From Chryseobacterium gleum (GTDB taxonomy: Bacteria > Bacteroidota > Bacteroidia > Flavobacteriales_D > Crocinitomicaceae), in assembly GCA_945897805.1 (NCBI GenBank), contig CAMDFX010000006.1, positions 105,220-169,219 of the forward strand: 64,000 nucleotides of DNA, written 5' to 3'. The position numbers and the translations under genes are program-made. Below the pieces are notes generated by a model, which worked only from the letters and a program-made list of their open reading frames with translations, searched no databases and was not told where the DNA came from. Position 1 is the first letter of the stretch, and each line of letters opens with the position of its first letter. Positions 29,316 through 39,020 of this stretch are shown one piece after another.

Positions 29316-30098
29316 ATGACTGAAAAATCAGGAAAAAACATTTACTTCGCTTCAGATTTTCATTTGGGTGCACCAAATTATCAAAAAAGTTTGGAACGTG
29401 AAAAAGCCATTTGTACTTGGCTCGATTCAATCAAACCAAGTTGCGAAGAACTATTTTTAGTTGGAGATATTTTTGATTTTTGGTTCGAATATAAAAATGT
29501 CATTCCCAAAGGCTTTGTAAGATTGCAGGGGAAAATTGCTGAATTTACAGACGCTGGAATTCCCGTTCATTTTTTCACTGGAAACCACGATATGTGGATT
29601 TTCGATTACATTCCGAAAGAATTGGGCGTTCAATTATACAGAAAACCAATCACGAGAACCTTTGGAAATAAGAAATTTTATATCGGACACGGCGATGGTT
29701 TGGGTCCTGGAGATTTTAAGTACAAAACATTAAAGAATTTCTTCGATAGCAAAATTTGTCAATGGCTTTTCGCCCGTTTTCATCCAAACTTTGGAATCGG
29801 ATTGGCCAATTATTCCTCCAGAAGCAGCCGTGCTAAAACTGGAAAAACAGATGAGAAATTTTTGGGCAAAGAAAAAGAATGGTTAGCAATTTATTGTGAA
29901 GAACAAGATGAAATCAATCCTGTCGATTTTTACATATTTGGCCACAGACACCTTCCAATTTCAATTCAAATTGGAGAAAAAGCAAGATATATGAATATCG
30001 GTGATTGGCTAAAATACAATACTTTTGCTGTATTTGATGGCGAAAATTTGACACTCAAAAGTTGGAACAACGGAACACCAGAAAAATATATTTTCTAA
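29316..30098 (+). CDS. lpxH: UDP-2,3-diacylglucosamine hydrolase
   Basis: FASDFHLGAP, LVGDIFDFWFEYK, FTGNHDMW, IGHGDGLGPGD, FGHRHLP metallophosphatase motifs. Confidence 0.9.
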   Translation: MTEKSGKNIYFASDFHLGAPNYQKSLEREKAICTWLDSIKPSCEELFLVGDIFDFWFEYKNVIPKGFVRLQGKIAEFTDAGIPVHFFTGNHDMWIFDYIPKELGVQLYRKPITRTFGNKKFYIGHGDGLGPGDFKYKTLKNFFDSKICQWLFARFHPNFGIGLANYSSRSSRAKTGKTDEKFLGKEKEWLAIYCEEQDEINPVDFYIFGHRHLPISIQIGEKARYMNIGDWLKYNTFAVFDGENLTLKSWNNGTPEKYIF

Positions 30099-30116
30099 AT
30101 CATATTTCGCATTCAC

Positions 30117-30698
30117 ATGAAGTACAATCTTTCAGAAATCACAGATTTAATCAAAGACAGACGCACGATTTATCCTGAACAATTTAGCGCTCGAAAAATC
30201 CACAAAGAACAAGTTGAACACATTTTGAACAATGCAATTTGGGCGCCCACGCATGGAAATACACAACCTTGGCGTTTTACAGTTTTCATGGAAGAAAGCC
30301 GACAAGATTTGGCAGATTTTTTAGGCAAATTGTACTTGGAGGAAACACCTGTTGAAAAGCAAAACGATATGAAATTGGCCAAAATGATTACCCGACCAAT
30401 GAAATCTTCAGTTGCGATTGCCATCAACATGAAAAGAGATGAAACAGGCAGAATCGCTGAAATTGAAGAGATTGAAGCAATTGCTTGCGCCGTTCAAAAC
30501 ATGCATTTGACATGCACTGCATACGGAATTGGCGGATTTTGGTCGACACCAAAAATCATTTCAAGTCCAAAAATGAATGGGTTTCTGAATTTAGGCGAAG
30601 CTGATAAATGTTTGGGGATTTTTTACATGGGATATCCAACTGAACAATGGCCAAAAAGTCAAAGGAAACCGATTGAATATTTAACTGAATGGAGGTAA
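30117..30698 (+). CDS. Nitroreductase family protein
   Basis: IKDRRTIYPEQFSARKI, NAIWAPTHGNTQPWRFTVF, GIGGFWSTPK. Confidence 0.88.
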   Translation: MKYNLSEITDLIKDRRTIYPEQFSARKIHKEQVEHILNNAIWAPTHGNTQPWRFTVFMEESRQDLADFLGKLYLEETPVEKQNDMKLAKMITRPMKSSVAIAINMKRDETGRIAEIEEIEAIACAVQNMHLTCTAYGIGGFWSTPKIISSPKMNGFLNLGEADKCLGIFYMGYPTEQWPKSQRKPIEYLTEWR

Positions 30699-30809
30699 AA
30701 CATTTACAACAACATTTAAAATTGTATTGAATACAGATAAATCAATTGATCCCATTTAATCCTTGAAATTGAAATAATTTGATTTAAAAACGTTTTCTTT
30801 GCTTAGTAT

Positions 30810-31601
30810 ATGCGCAAAAAATCAATCATAAGAATGCTTTTTCTTATTCACTTTTTAAGTGTTTCAGTAGCATCTTTTGCGCAAAACAGCGATATCAAAA
30901 AAGAAAAAAAAGACAAATTTCCTTCCTACTTTGGGCTGCAATTCAAACCTTTAATCGCAGGTAATTTTTTAGGGTCTTCACAACTAAAATTGAACAACGA
31001 ACAATTCTACGCCGTAATCAATCAAAAATTTGGCTATTCATTTGGCGCAAATGTAAGAATCGGATTAACCAAATTAATCAGCTTAGAAACAGGTATTAAT
31101 CAAGTAGTTAGAAATTATAACATTGATTATTCAATTCCCGATTCAAACTTGTATGTGCAAAATGATATTGGCTTTTTGAATTATGACATTCCACTCAATT
31201 CATTGATTTACATTCAGTTAAGTGATAAAATTTTCATGAATGCATCTCTTGGTGGTTCCATGGTTTACAATCCGACAGATGTGGCGACCAAATTAGCACT
31301 GCAGGGCGGAAATGTTTTTATTCAAGAAGGAAGAAGATTTTCGAAATTGGCCTTCGAAATGAATGCCAACTTTGGCGCTGAATATCGTACCGAAAAAAAT
31401 GGGATTTTTTACGTAGGCATTTCGGGTAGAATTCCGGTCAAACCTATTTATGAAATTGCAGCAGTTTACGAGAGACAATCTTATAAAAACAAAGCAACTG
31501 GAAATTTAATTGGAACCTATATATCCTTCGATTTTAGGTATTATTTACCCAACATTAAAAACAAAGGCGTTCAATTTATTCCTGGACCAATTGATCAATA
31601 A
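30810..31601 (+). CDS. Outer-membrane beta-barrel family protein, hypothetical
   Basis: Signal peptide ending ASFAQ, alternating beta-barrel pattern. Confidence 0.6.
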   Translation: MRKKSIIRMLFLIHFLSVSVASFAQNSDIKKEKKDKFPSYFGLQFKPLIAGNFLGSSQLKLNNEQFYAVINQKFGYSFGANVRIGLTKLISLETGINQVVRNYNIDYSIPDSNLYVQNDIGFLNYDIPLNSLIYIQLSDKIFMNASLGGSMVYNPTDVATKLALQGGNVFIQEGRRFSKLAFEMNANFGAEYRTEKNGIFYVGISGRIPVKPIYEIAAVYERQSYKNKATGNLIGTYISFDFRYYLPNIKNKGVQFIPGPIDQ

Positions 31602-31636
31602 ATCAACAATTTTATTCAAATTTTACAGAAAATTTC

Positions 31637-32098
31637 ATGCAAAAATACATTGACTCACTAGGTTTATTGCCGCATCCTGAAGGCGGATTTTACAAAGAAG
31701 TTTACCGTTCGCAAGAAACAATTGTGGGCGGTGAAAGAAACTTAATGACTTCTATTTATTTTTTGCTGACATCTGAAAATGTTTCCAAATTTCACCGAAT
31801 AAAAAGCGATGAATTGTGGTTTCACCATGCAGGAAGTCCATTGATTGTGCATACTTTGGATGAAAACGGCCACCACGAACATTTCGTTAGTTCTGATTTT
31901 GAAAAAAATATGCAACCGCAATTCATGGTTCCCAAAAACACCATTTTTGGATCAACTGTTATGTTAGAGAATAGTTTCTCTCTGGTTTCATGCGTGGTAG
32001 CACCAGGTTTTGATTTCCGTGATTTTGAACTTTTCTCCACCGAAAGTTTGCTTGAATTGTTTCCCAAGGAATTGGAAATCATCGAAAAATTGAGTTGA
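31637..32098 (+). CDS. Cupin family protein (DUF985-like)
   Basis: LLPHPEGGFYKEVYRS, TSIYFLLTSENVSKFHRIKSDELWFHHAGSPL. Confidence 0.87.
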   Translation: MQKYIDSLGLLPHPEGGFYKEVYRSQETIVGGERNLMTSIYFLLTSENVSKFHRIKSDELWFHHAGSPLIVHTLDENGHHEHFVSSDFEKNMQPQFMVPKNTIFGSTVMLENSFSLVSCVVAPGFDFRDFELFSTESLLELFPKELEIIEKLS

Positions 32099-32102
32099 TA
32101 AA

Positions 32103-32651
32103 ATGCAAATCAAATCCCGAATCCATCTCCTTGGATTAATTACCTTACTCGTGTTTCCGATTCCTGCTTTTTGGGCTTTGTGGTATTTTGAGGCGATAAA
32201 ACCATGGAAAATTCTTGATTTTAACAATTTAATCAATCCGAAAAGTTTGAAAGGTCTTTCTTGGGGAATAATTTATGCTATATTCAGCATGCGCGTTTTT
32301 CAGTTAAAAATTTTCGGAAATGAACTCGATCGGCAAGAAAAATTGATTCAGTCCATGAATTTAAATTTGGCAGAGAAAATATTCTTGTCATTTTGCGCCG
32401 GATTTGGTGAGGAAATTCTTTTCCGCGCAGGCGTGCAACATTGGTTAGGAATTTGGATTACTTCCATCCTATTCATTGCCATTCACGGATATTTGAATCC
32501 GAAAAAATGGCGCCTTTCCCTTTATGGAATTTTGCTACTTCCATTCATCCTCTCGCTCGGGTTTTGGCTTGCACCCATGGGAATTTGGTTTTGCATCGCT
32601 GCGCATTTCAGTTATGATTTGGTGCTCTTTATTAGTATTGATAGGGATTGA
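32103..32651 (+). CDS. CPBP (CAAX protease/Abi) family membrane protein
   Basis: FGEEILFRAGVQHWLG (EExxxR) and FIAIHG membrane His motif. Confidence 0.72.
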   Translation: MQIKSRIHLLGLITLLVFPIPAFWALWYFEAIKPWKILDFNNLINPKSLKGLSWGIIYAIFSMRVFQLKIFGNELDRQEKLIQSMNLNLAEKIFLSFCAGFGEEILFRAGVQHWLGIWITSILFIAIHGYLNPKKWRLSLYGILLLPFILSLGFWLAPMGIWFCIAAHFSYDLVLFISIDRD

Positions 32652-32737
32652 ATTTTAAATAATAAAATTTCACTCGTTGAAATTAGCGCTGTAATTCTTC
32701 GAAATAACCAAAAAAACTACAAGCAGAACTAATTATT

Positions 32738-33217
32738 TCAAAATCTAGATATTCCGAAGGCAAAAACCAATAAATCTGTTCCTCTTTCAAAAACGAAAGT
32801 TCTGCCTGATTCAGAAACTAGAATGATGCGAATATTAGTAGTTTGTCGCTTCTCACTTTCGGCAATAACTTGTCTACATGATCCGCAAGGAGAAACACAA
32901 TCATCTTGTTTGACTAAATCACCTTTGGCAACAACCACCAAAGTTTTGATCGCAGTTTCTGGGAAGTTTGCACCAGCATAAAATAACGCAACACGCTCGG
33001 CACACAAACCTGATGGGTAAGCAATATTCTCTTGATTGTTTCCGGCCACTTCCGTCCCATTTTCCATCAACAGCATTGCACCAACCCTAAAATTGCTATA
33101 GGGCGCATACGCTTTATCTGCAATTGCATAAGCTTTTTGAACCAATTCCTGCTCCTGAGAATCCAAAGAAATCCAATTTTCAAACTCCTGATATGCAATA
33201 GTAAGTGTTTTGTTCAT
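32738..33217 (-). CDS. cdd: Cytidine deaminase
   Basis: YAPYSNFRVGAMLL, PSGLCAERVALFYAGA, VSPCGSCRQVIAE. Confidence 0.93.
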   Translation of the reverse strand: MNKTLTIAYQEFENWISLDSQEQELVQKAYAIADKAYAPYSNFRVGAMLLMENGTEVAGNNQENIAYPSGLCAERVALFYAGANFPETAIKTLVVVAKGDLVKQDDCVSPCGSCRQVIAESEKRQTTNIRIILVSESGRTFVFERGTDLLVFAFGISRF

Positions 33218-33257
33218 CTTTTAGTATGTCAATATTGAATTATTTAAACCTTTCTTT

Positions 33258-33416
33258 AGACCAGAGACATTGTATCAGAGACATTAGATAATAGACACTA
33301 GACCAGAGACAATAGAATCTAATTTCTAACGCTAAATCGCAAAAATCTGAAATCTAATAATCTGCTAATCTGCAATCTGCTAATCTAATAATTTGCTAAT
33401 TTGCTAATCTAATAGT
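33258..33416. repeat. Intergenic degenerate word-repeat block (agaccagagacat / aatctgctaat units)
   Basis: Reiterated GACCAGAGACAtt, TATCAGAGACAtt, GACCAGAGACAat, then AATCTGCTAATCTGCAATCTGCTAATCTAATAATTTGCTAATTTGCTAATCTAAT. Confidence 0.75.
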
Positions 33417-33419
33417 ACC

Positions 33420-34676
33420 TTAAACAAGCATCGTCACAGGATTTTCTAAATAACCCTTTAAGGTCTGCAAGAAAGCAGCTCCTGAAGCTCCGTCAACCAC
33501 TCTGTGATCGCATGAAAGCGTCAATTTCATAACATTTCCTGGTACAACTTGTCCGTTTTTAACTACAGGAATTTGTTTGATTCCGCCTACAGCCAAAATG
33601 CAGCTATCTGGTGGGTTGACAATCGCAGTGAAAGACTCAATTCCAAACATTCCTAAATTTGAAATGGTGAATGTATTTCCTTCCCAATCTGATGGTTGCA
33701 ATTTTTTATCTTTCGCTTTTTGTGCAAAATCTTTCACTTCAGTGCCAATTTGTGCCAATCCTTTTGTATCTGTAAATCTTACGACAGGCACCAATAAACC
33801 TTCGTCAACTGCTACTGCAATTCCGATGTGTACATGGTGGTTTCTGCGAATCACATCACCCAGCCAAGAACTATTAATTGCTTGATGTTTTCTCAACGCC
33901 ATGGCTGATGCTTTGACAACCATATCATTGAACGAAATTTTTACATTTTTATCTGCATTCATCGCATTTCTTGCTGCAATGGCATTATCCATGTCGATGT
34001 CCAAAGTCAAATAAAAGTGTGGTGCTGTAAATTTACTTTCAGCCAAACGTCTCGCAATGGTTTTACGCATTTGAGAAACCGTTTCATCTGTGTAAGATTC
34101 TTGTCCAGCAGGAGCAGAATATTGAACTGCATTTGCAGCAGGAACATAAGGCGTAAAATGATCTACATCTCTTTTAACAATTCTTCCATGATCCCCAGTT
34201 CCAGCAACTTGATTGATGTCAATTCCTTTTTCTTCAGCCACTTTTTTAGCTAAGGGTGAGGCAAAAATACGTCCATTTGATGCAGAATTTGTTGATACGG
34301 TTGTTTCTTTTGGAGCAGTCATTGCAGCAGCTTGAATTGGCGCAGGATTCGCTTTTGGCGCCTCCACCGCTTTTTCTTCGACTTTCACTACTTCTTCAGG
34401 AGCGCCGGCATTGGCAAGAAGTGCAGAAATATCCTCTCCTTCTTCACCGATGATAGCAAGTACAACATTTACCGGAACTGATTTTCCTTTTTCAACTCCA
34501 ATGTGCAACAAAACACCATCGAAAAAAGATTCAAATTCCATGGTGGCTTTGTCTGTTTCAATTTCTGCCAACAATTCACCTGATGCAACTTTGTCACCCA
34601 CTTTTTTATGCCATTCCGCAACAACGCCCTCTGTCATGGTGTCGCTCAATTTGGGCATATAAATTATTTCTGCCAT
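33420..34676 (-). CDS. pdhC: Pyruvate dehydrogenase complex dihydrolipoamide acetyltransferase (E2)
   Basis: Lipoyl domain (ETDKATMEFESF), PSBD (IFASPLAKKVAEEKGIDINQVAGTGDHGRIVKRDV), catalytic SCDHRVVDGASGAAFL. Confidence 0.93.
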   Translation of the reverse strand: MAEIIYMPKLSDTMTEGVVAEWHKKVGDKVASGELLAEIETDKATMEFESFFDGVLLHIGVEKGKSVPVNVVLAIIGEEGEDISALLANAGAPEEVVKVEEKAVEAPKANPAPIQAAAMTAPKETTVSTNSASNGRIFASPLAKKVAEEKGIDINQVAGTGDHGRIVKRDVDHFTPYVPAANAVQYSAPAGQESYTDETVSQMRKTIARRLAESKFTAPHFYLTLDIDMDNAIAARNAMNADKNVKISFNDMVVKASAMALRKHQAINSSWLGDVIRRNHHVHIGIAVAVDEGLLVPVVRFTDTKGLAQIGTEVKDFAQKAKDKKLQPSDWEGNTFTISNLGMFGIESFTAIVNPPDSCILAVGGIKQIPVVKNGQVVPGNVMKLTLSCDHRVVDGASGAAFLQTLKGYLENPVTMLV

Positions 34677-34707
34677 AATTTTTATTTTTACTGTAAACAG
34701 TTAAATT

Positions 34708-35760
34708 TTAGTATTCTTTAATATAAGGATAATCTGTTTGCATGTAAACATCCTCGTATAATTCATGCGCTTCTGGATATGGAGAATTTTCAGCAAATTC
34801 AACTGATTCTTCCACCTCTTTTTTCACCCAACTAATGATTCCTTCAATTTCAGCATCTGTCAACCATTTGTTTGCTTTGATTACTTCTAAACAATGATCA
34901 ATAGGATCTTTCGCTTGCCATTCAGCAACCTCTTCTTTTGATCTGTATTTTTGAGGATCTGACATTGAATGTCCTTTGTATCTGTATGTTCTGATATCCA
35001 ACAATGTTGGCCCGTCACCTCTTCTTGCTCTGTCACAAGCTTCTTCGATTGCTTCATGCACCGCTTCAGGCGACATTCCGTTCACCGATTTAGAAGGAAT
35101 ATCATAAGACAATCCAATTTTAGATAAATCAGTTACGTTCGTTGTTCTTTCAACAGAAGTTCCCATCGCATAATTGTTATTCTCAATGATATAAATCACT
35201 GGTAATTTCCAATTCACAGCCATGTTGAAAGTTTCATGCAGAGCACCTTGTCTTACAGCGCCATCGCCCATTGATACGAAAACAACATTGTCTGTTTCGT
35301 TATATTTTTCAGCGAAAGCAACACCTGTTCCCATTGGAATTTGAGCTCCAACGATTCCGTGTCCACCCATGAAGTTTTTATCTTTATCGAAAAAGTGCAT
35401 CGAACCGCCTTTTCCTTTAGAACAACCTGTCGTTCTTCCGTAAAGTTCCGCCATCAAAACGCGTGGATCTGTTCCCAAACCAATTGGATGTGCGTGATCT
35501 CTGTAGGCAGTCATGTGACTATCAGTTGGACGACTTCCGCTTACGGTGCCTGCAGCAATTGCTTCTTGTCCTATATATAGATGACAAAATCCGCCAAACT
35601 TTTGTTGGATATATAATTGTCCAGCTTTTTCTTCAAAACGACGCATTAATAGCATGTCTTTGTACCACTTCACATAAGTCTCTTTGGAAAACTTTGAGTT
35701 GGAAGCAACTGAACTTTTTTTAGTTGTTTTGCTTGGTTTTGCAACTGCTTTTGTAGCCAT
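34708..35760 (-). CDS. pdhA: Pyruvate dehydrogenase E1 component alpha subunit
   Basis: FGGFCHLYIGQEAIAAG, GDGAVRQGALHETFNMA (ThDP motif), YRYKGHSMSDPQKYRS; start set at MATKAVAKPSK. Confidence 0.93.
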   Translation of the reverse strand: MATKAVAKPSKTTKKSSVASNSKFSKETYVKWYKDMLLMRRFEEKAGQLYIQQKFGGFCHLYIGQEAIAAGTVSGSRPTDSHMTAYRDHAHPIGLGTDPRVLMAELYGRTTGCSKGKGGSMHFFDKDKNFMGGHGIVGAQIPMGTGVAFAEKYNETDNVVFVSMGDGAVRQGALHETFNMAVNWKLPVIYIIENNNYAMGTSVERTTNVTDLSKIGLSYDIPSKSVNGMSPEAVHEAIEEACDRARRGDGPTLLDIRTYRYKGHSMSDPQKYRSKEEVAEWQAKDPIDHCLEVIKANKWLTDAEIEGIISWVKKEVEESVEFAENSPYPEAHELYEDVYMQTDYPYIKEY

Positions 35761-35978
35761 AATTTTGCTATATTTTTTAACGAAAGGCAAATATAACAAG
35801 AAGAATTGAAAGATAATAATTTTTCAAATACTCAATTTCGATTAATCCAATTTACCTTAGCGTCTTTTGTACATTAAGACTTGTGTTTTGTACTGAAAAA
35901 TGAACGAAAATCATTAGCTCTAAATCATTTTCAAAAACCATTTACAAGTTGGTTTAACAAGCTTAAATCTTGAGTAAA

Positions 35979-36980
35979 TTAATCTTTCACTTCCTCTCGA
36001 CCGTCTGTATAACGAGCAAATCGTCCTAAATTGCGGTCATGCACTTTGTCATATCGTTCAAATGGCCAACCGCCAAATTGTGTTTGTTGATATTCATTGA
36101 AGGCTTCAACAATTTCCTCTCTAGTATTCATGACAAATGGACCGTGTTGCACAACTGGCTCATTGATTGGTCTTCCTTGTAAAACCAAAATTTTGATGTT
36201 TTCATCTCCGCTTTTAAGTATTAGATCTTCATCAGAAACAACATCAATTGCATGGTAATTTGGTATCAATTGTCCTTCTAAATTTAATTGATTTCCTTTG
36301 TAAAAGTAAAATGTTCTGTTAATTCCTTCTGCGGTTTTTGGCATGAGAAAGGTTGAATTAGCTTGCATTTGAATGTTGTAAACACCTACAAAATTTCCAG
36401 CATCTGCAGCCCAAGAATTAACCGGAGGAGTTGGAGATTTTCTGCCCAATAATTCACCTGCCAACACTTCGATATTTACGCCAGTTTCAGCTTCAAAACC
36501 GGGTATATCTTCATTCCAAAACATTTTGTATTCTGGCTCAACCAATTTGTTTTTCTTGGGTAAATTCAACCAAATCTGAAACAATTCCAATGGATTTTCT
36601 GCTTCTTGATTTAATAATGGAAACATTTCTGAATGGAGCAATCCTTTTCCAGCTGTCATCCATTGCACATCTCCATTTCCGTAGCGACCTTTTCCTCCTG
36701 CTGAATCTGCATGATCTACCAAACCTTCACGCACTACCGTAATAGTTTCAAATCCTCGGTGAGGATGACCTGGAAAACCTGGTATTTTTTCTCCGTGATA
36801 CATGCGCCAGCCGTCTTTAATGACAAAATCTTGTCCGAGATTCCTCCCTGCTAAACTTGATGCTGGTCCGAGTTCATCATTTCCTTTTGGAAATTGATCT
36901 TCGTGATGCACACAAAATAAAAATGGATCCAATGTTTGCCACTGAAAGCCTAAAGGTCTAATATGTTTGATTTTGCTCAT
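35979..36980 (-). CDS. Pirin family protein
   Basis: PFPGHPHRGFETITVVREGLVDHADSAGGKGRYGNGDVQWMTAGKGLLHSEM; start set at MSKIKHIRPLGFQ. Confidence 0.9.
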   Translation of the reverse strand: MSKIKHIRPLGFQWQTLDPFLFCVHHEDQFPKGNDELGPASSLAGRNLGQDFVIKDGWRMYHGEKIPGFPGHPHRGFETITVVREGLVDHADSAGGKGRYGNGDVQWMTAGKGLLHSEMFPLLNQEAENPLELFQIWLNLPKKNKLVEPEYKMFWNEDIPGFEAETGVNIEVLAGELLGRKSPTPPVNSWAADAGNFVGVYNIQMQANSTFLMPKTAEGINRTFYFYKGNQLNLEGQLIPNYHAIDVVSDEDLILKSGDENIKILVLQGRPINEPVVQHGPFVMNTREEIVEAFNEYQQTQFGGWPFERYDKVHDRNLGRFARYTDGREEVKD

Positions 36981-37075
36981 TTTTTCGACTTTTAATTGTA
37001 GATTTTTAAAACTTGATCTCGTTTGTAAATTGTGTTTAATTAGAGTAAAGTTAAAGGTTTCTAGTAATTCATTTG

Positions 37076-37083
37076 TAATTTTG
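37076..37083 (+). promoter_or_regulatory. Bacteroidota-type -7 promoter box (TAATTTTG)
   Basis: TAnnTTTG, 16 nt before the bioA ATG. Confidence 0.5.
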
Positions 37084-37099
37084 CGACAAATATTCAAAC

Positions 37100-38377
37100 A
37101 TGTCCCATTTTCTTCAAGACGATCAAAATTACGTTTGGCATCCTTTCACTCAAATGCAAACTGCGCCTGCCCCTTTGGCGGTTGTAAAAGCCAAGGATTC
37201 AACACTTTTTACGGAAGATGGCAAACAATTTTTAGACTGCAATTCATCTTGGTGGGTCAATATTCATGGTCATGGAAATGAATATCTTAAAAACGCAATT
37301 TCAGCGCAGTTTGACAAAATAGATCATGTCATTTTTGCGGGTGTCACACATCCAAAAGCGGTTGAATTATCGAAAAGAATCTTGAATTTTTTACCTGATA
37401 ACCTGAGCAAAGTCTTTTTCTCCGATGACGGTTCTACCGCTGTTGAAGTGGCTTTAAAAATGGTTTTTCAATATTGGTTTAATCTTGACAAACCGAAACA
37501 CAGAATTTTGGCATTAGACGGCGCTTACCATGGTGATACTTTTGGCGCGATGTCGATTGGTCAGCGTGATTATTTTAATAAACCATTTGAACATTTGTTT
37601 TTTGATGTCGATTTCCTTCCTTTTCCAACGTTTGAAATGGAGGAAAAATGTATTGCATCAGCAGAAAAACTTTTTCAAACAGGCGAATTTGCTGGATTGA
37701 TCGTTGAACCATTAATTCAAGGTTCGGCTGGAATGCGCATGTATCGACCTGAATTTTTGGAAGCGCTTTTTCAATTGGCTAAAAAACATGAAGTTTTGAT
37801 TATTTGCGACGAAATCATGACTGGTTGGGGAAGAACAGGAAAATTATTCGCGCTGGATTACATTGAATCAAAACCTGACATTGTTTGCGTTTCCAAAGGA
37901 TTAACTGCCGGAATTTTGCCGCTTGGATTGACGGTTGTAACTGAACAAATTTACAATGCATTTTTAGGCCCTGACAAAATAAAAGCCCTGCTACACGGAC
38001 ATTCTTACACCGGAAATCCGCTCGCTTGTGCTGTGGCATGCGCCAATTTTGATTTGATTGAAAAACCAAATTTCTTTGAAAATATAAAGCGAATTGAAGA
38101 CAGTCATATGTCTTTTGCAACAGCATTGAAAAATCATCCAAAACTGTCAGATGTCCGACAAATGGGAACTATTGTGGCAGTTGAAATCAAAATCCCTGAA
38201 GGAAATTCATATTTTTCAGACATTCGCGACCAAGCTTATGATTTCTTTTTGACGCAAGGATTATTGATTCGCCCTTGCGGAAATGTCATTTTTCTGAATC
38301 CTCCATATTGCACAACCAACGCCGAATTGGAGAAAATGTATGAAGGAATTAAAGATTTCATTTCACAAATTGCCTAA
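37100..38377 (+). CDS. bioA: Adenosylmethionine-8-amino-7-oxononanoate aminotransferase
   Basis: VWHPFTQMQTAPAPLAVVKA, SSWWVNIHGHGNEYL, FSDDGSTAVEVALKMVFQYW, CDEIMTGWGRTGKLFA. Confidence 0.94.
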   Translation: MSHFLQDDQNYVWHPFTQMQTAPAPLAVVKAKDSTLFTEDGKQFLDCNSSWWVNIHGHGNEYLKNAISAQFDKIDHVIFAGVTHPKAVELSKRILNFLPDNLSKVFFSDDGSTAVEVALKMVFQYWFNLDKPKHRILALDGAYHGDTFGAMSIGQRDYFNKPFEHLFFDVDFLPFPTFEMEEKCIASAEKLFQTGEFAGLIVEPLIQGSAGMRMYRPEFLEALFQLAKKHEVLIICDEIMTGWGRTGKLFALDYIESKPDIVCVSKGLTAGILPLGLTVVTEQIYNAFLGPDKIKALLHGHSYTGNPLACAVACANFDLIEKPNFFENIKRIEDSHMSFATALKNHPKLSDVRQMGTIVAVEIKIPEGNSYFSDIRDQAYDFFLTQGLLIRPCGNVIFLNPPYCTTNAELEKMYEGIKDFISQIA

Positions 38378-38421
38378 TTTCAATTCAACAACAAAAAACT
38401 TCATTTTAAATTTCCAAATCA

Positions 38422-39003
38422 ATGAATTATCTCGGACATCTTTTCTTTTCAAATAATGACACAGAATTGATGTTGAGCAACTAATTTGGAGATTTTGTCA
38501 AGGGAAAAGACTTGAGTCAATTTCGTGCTAAAACACAAGAAGGAATTATTTTACATCGTGCGATTGATACATACATTGATACGCATCCAGCTGTAATTGA
38601 ACTTTTACATGTGCTTTATCCCAAACTGCCCAAGGTTTCTGGAATTGCAGTTGATTTATTTTTTGATCATTTGTTGGCCAAAAATTGGGAAAAATATCAT
38701 CCTGAAAATTTAAACACATTTTTAACTGCATTTTACGAGAATTTAAATAGCGGAAACGAAGAATTTACAATTGAATTTAAACACATGATTCACCACATGG
38801 TGAAAGTCAATTGGATTTCCTACTACCCCCAACTTGATGGACTCGAAAAAGCGTTGAATGGTGTTTCGTCTCGCATTTCATTTGCCAACGAATTGAAAAA
38901 CGGTTTACCCGTGTTTTTAGAAAATCAATCGCTAGTAGAATCTACGTTTGAAATCTACATGAAAGACGCAATCGTTCATTTCGGTATATCAAATTCAAAA
39001 TAA
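38422..39003 (+). pseudogene. ACP phosphodiesterase (AcpH-like) interrupted by in-frame TAA at 38482-38484
   Basis: Conceptual translation MNYLGHLFFSNNDTELMLSN*FGDFVKGKDLSQFRAKTQEGIILHRAIDTYIDTHP...; both sides of the stop are family-like and in the same frame. Confidence 0.78.
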
Positions 39004-39020
39004 ATTTGTAAATTGTTCCC

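Noticed and set aside
35979-37097. Extended N-terminus of the pirin ORF up to 37097
   Set aside because: Pirin homology begins at MSKIKHIRPLGFQ (36980); the extension covers the divergent promoter region with bioA
38512-38514. ORF-track TTG start of the ACP phosphodiesterase
   Set aside because: Family-typical MNYLGHL...FGDFVKG N-terminus lies upstream and in frame, interrupted only by one TAA
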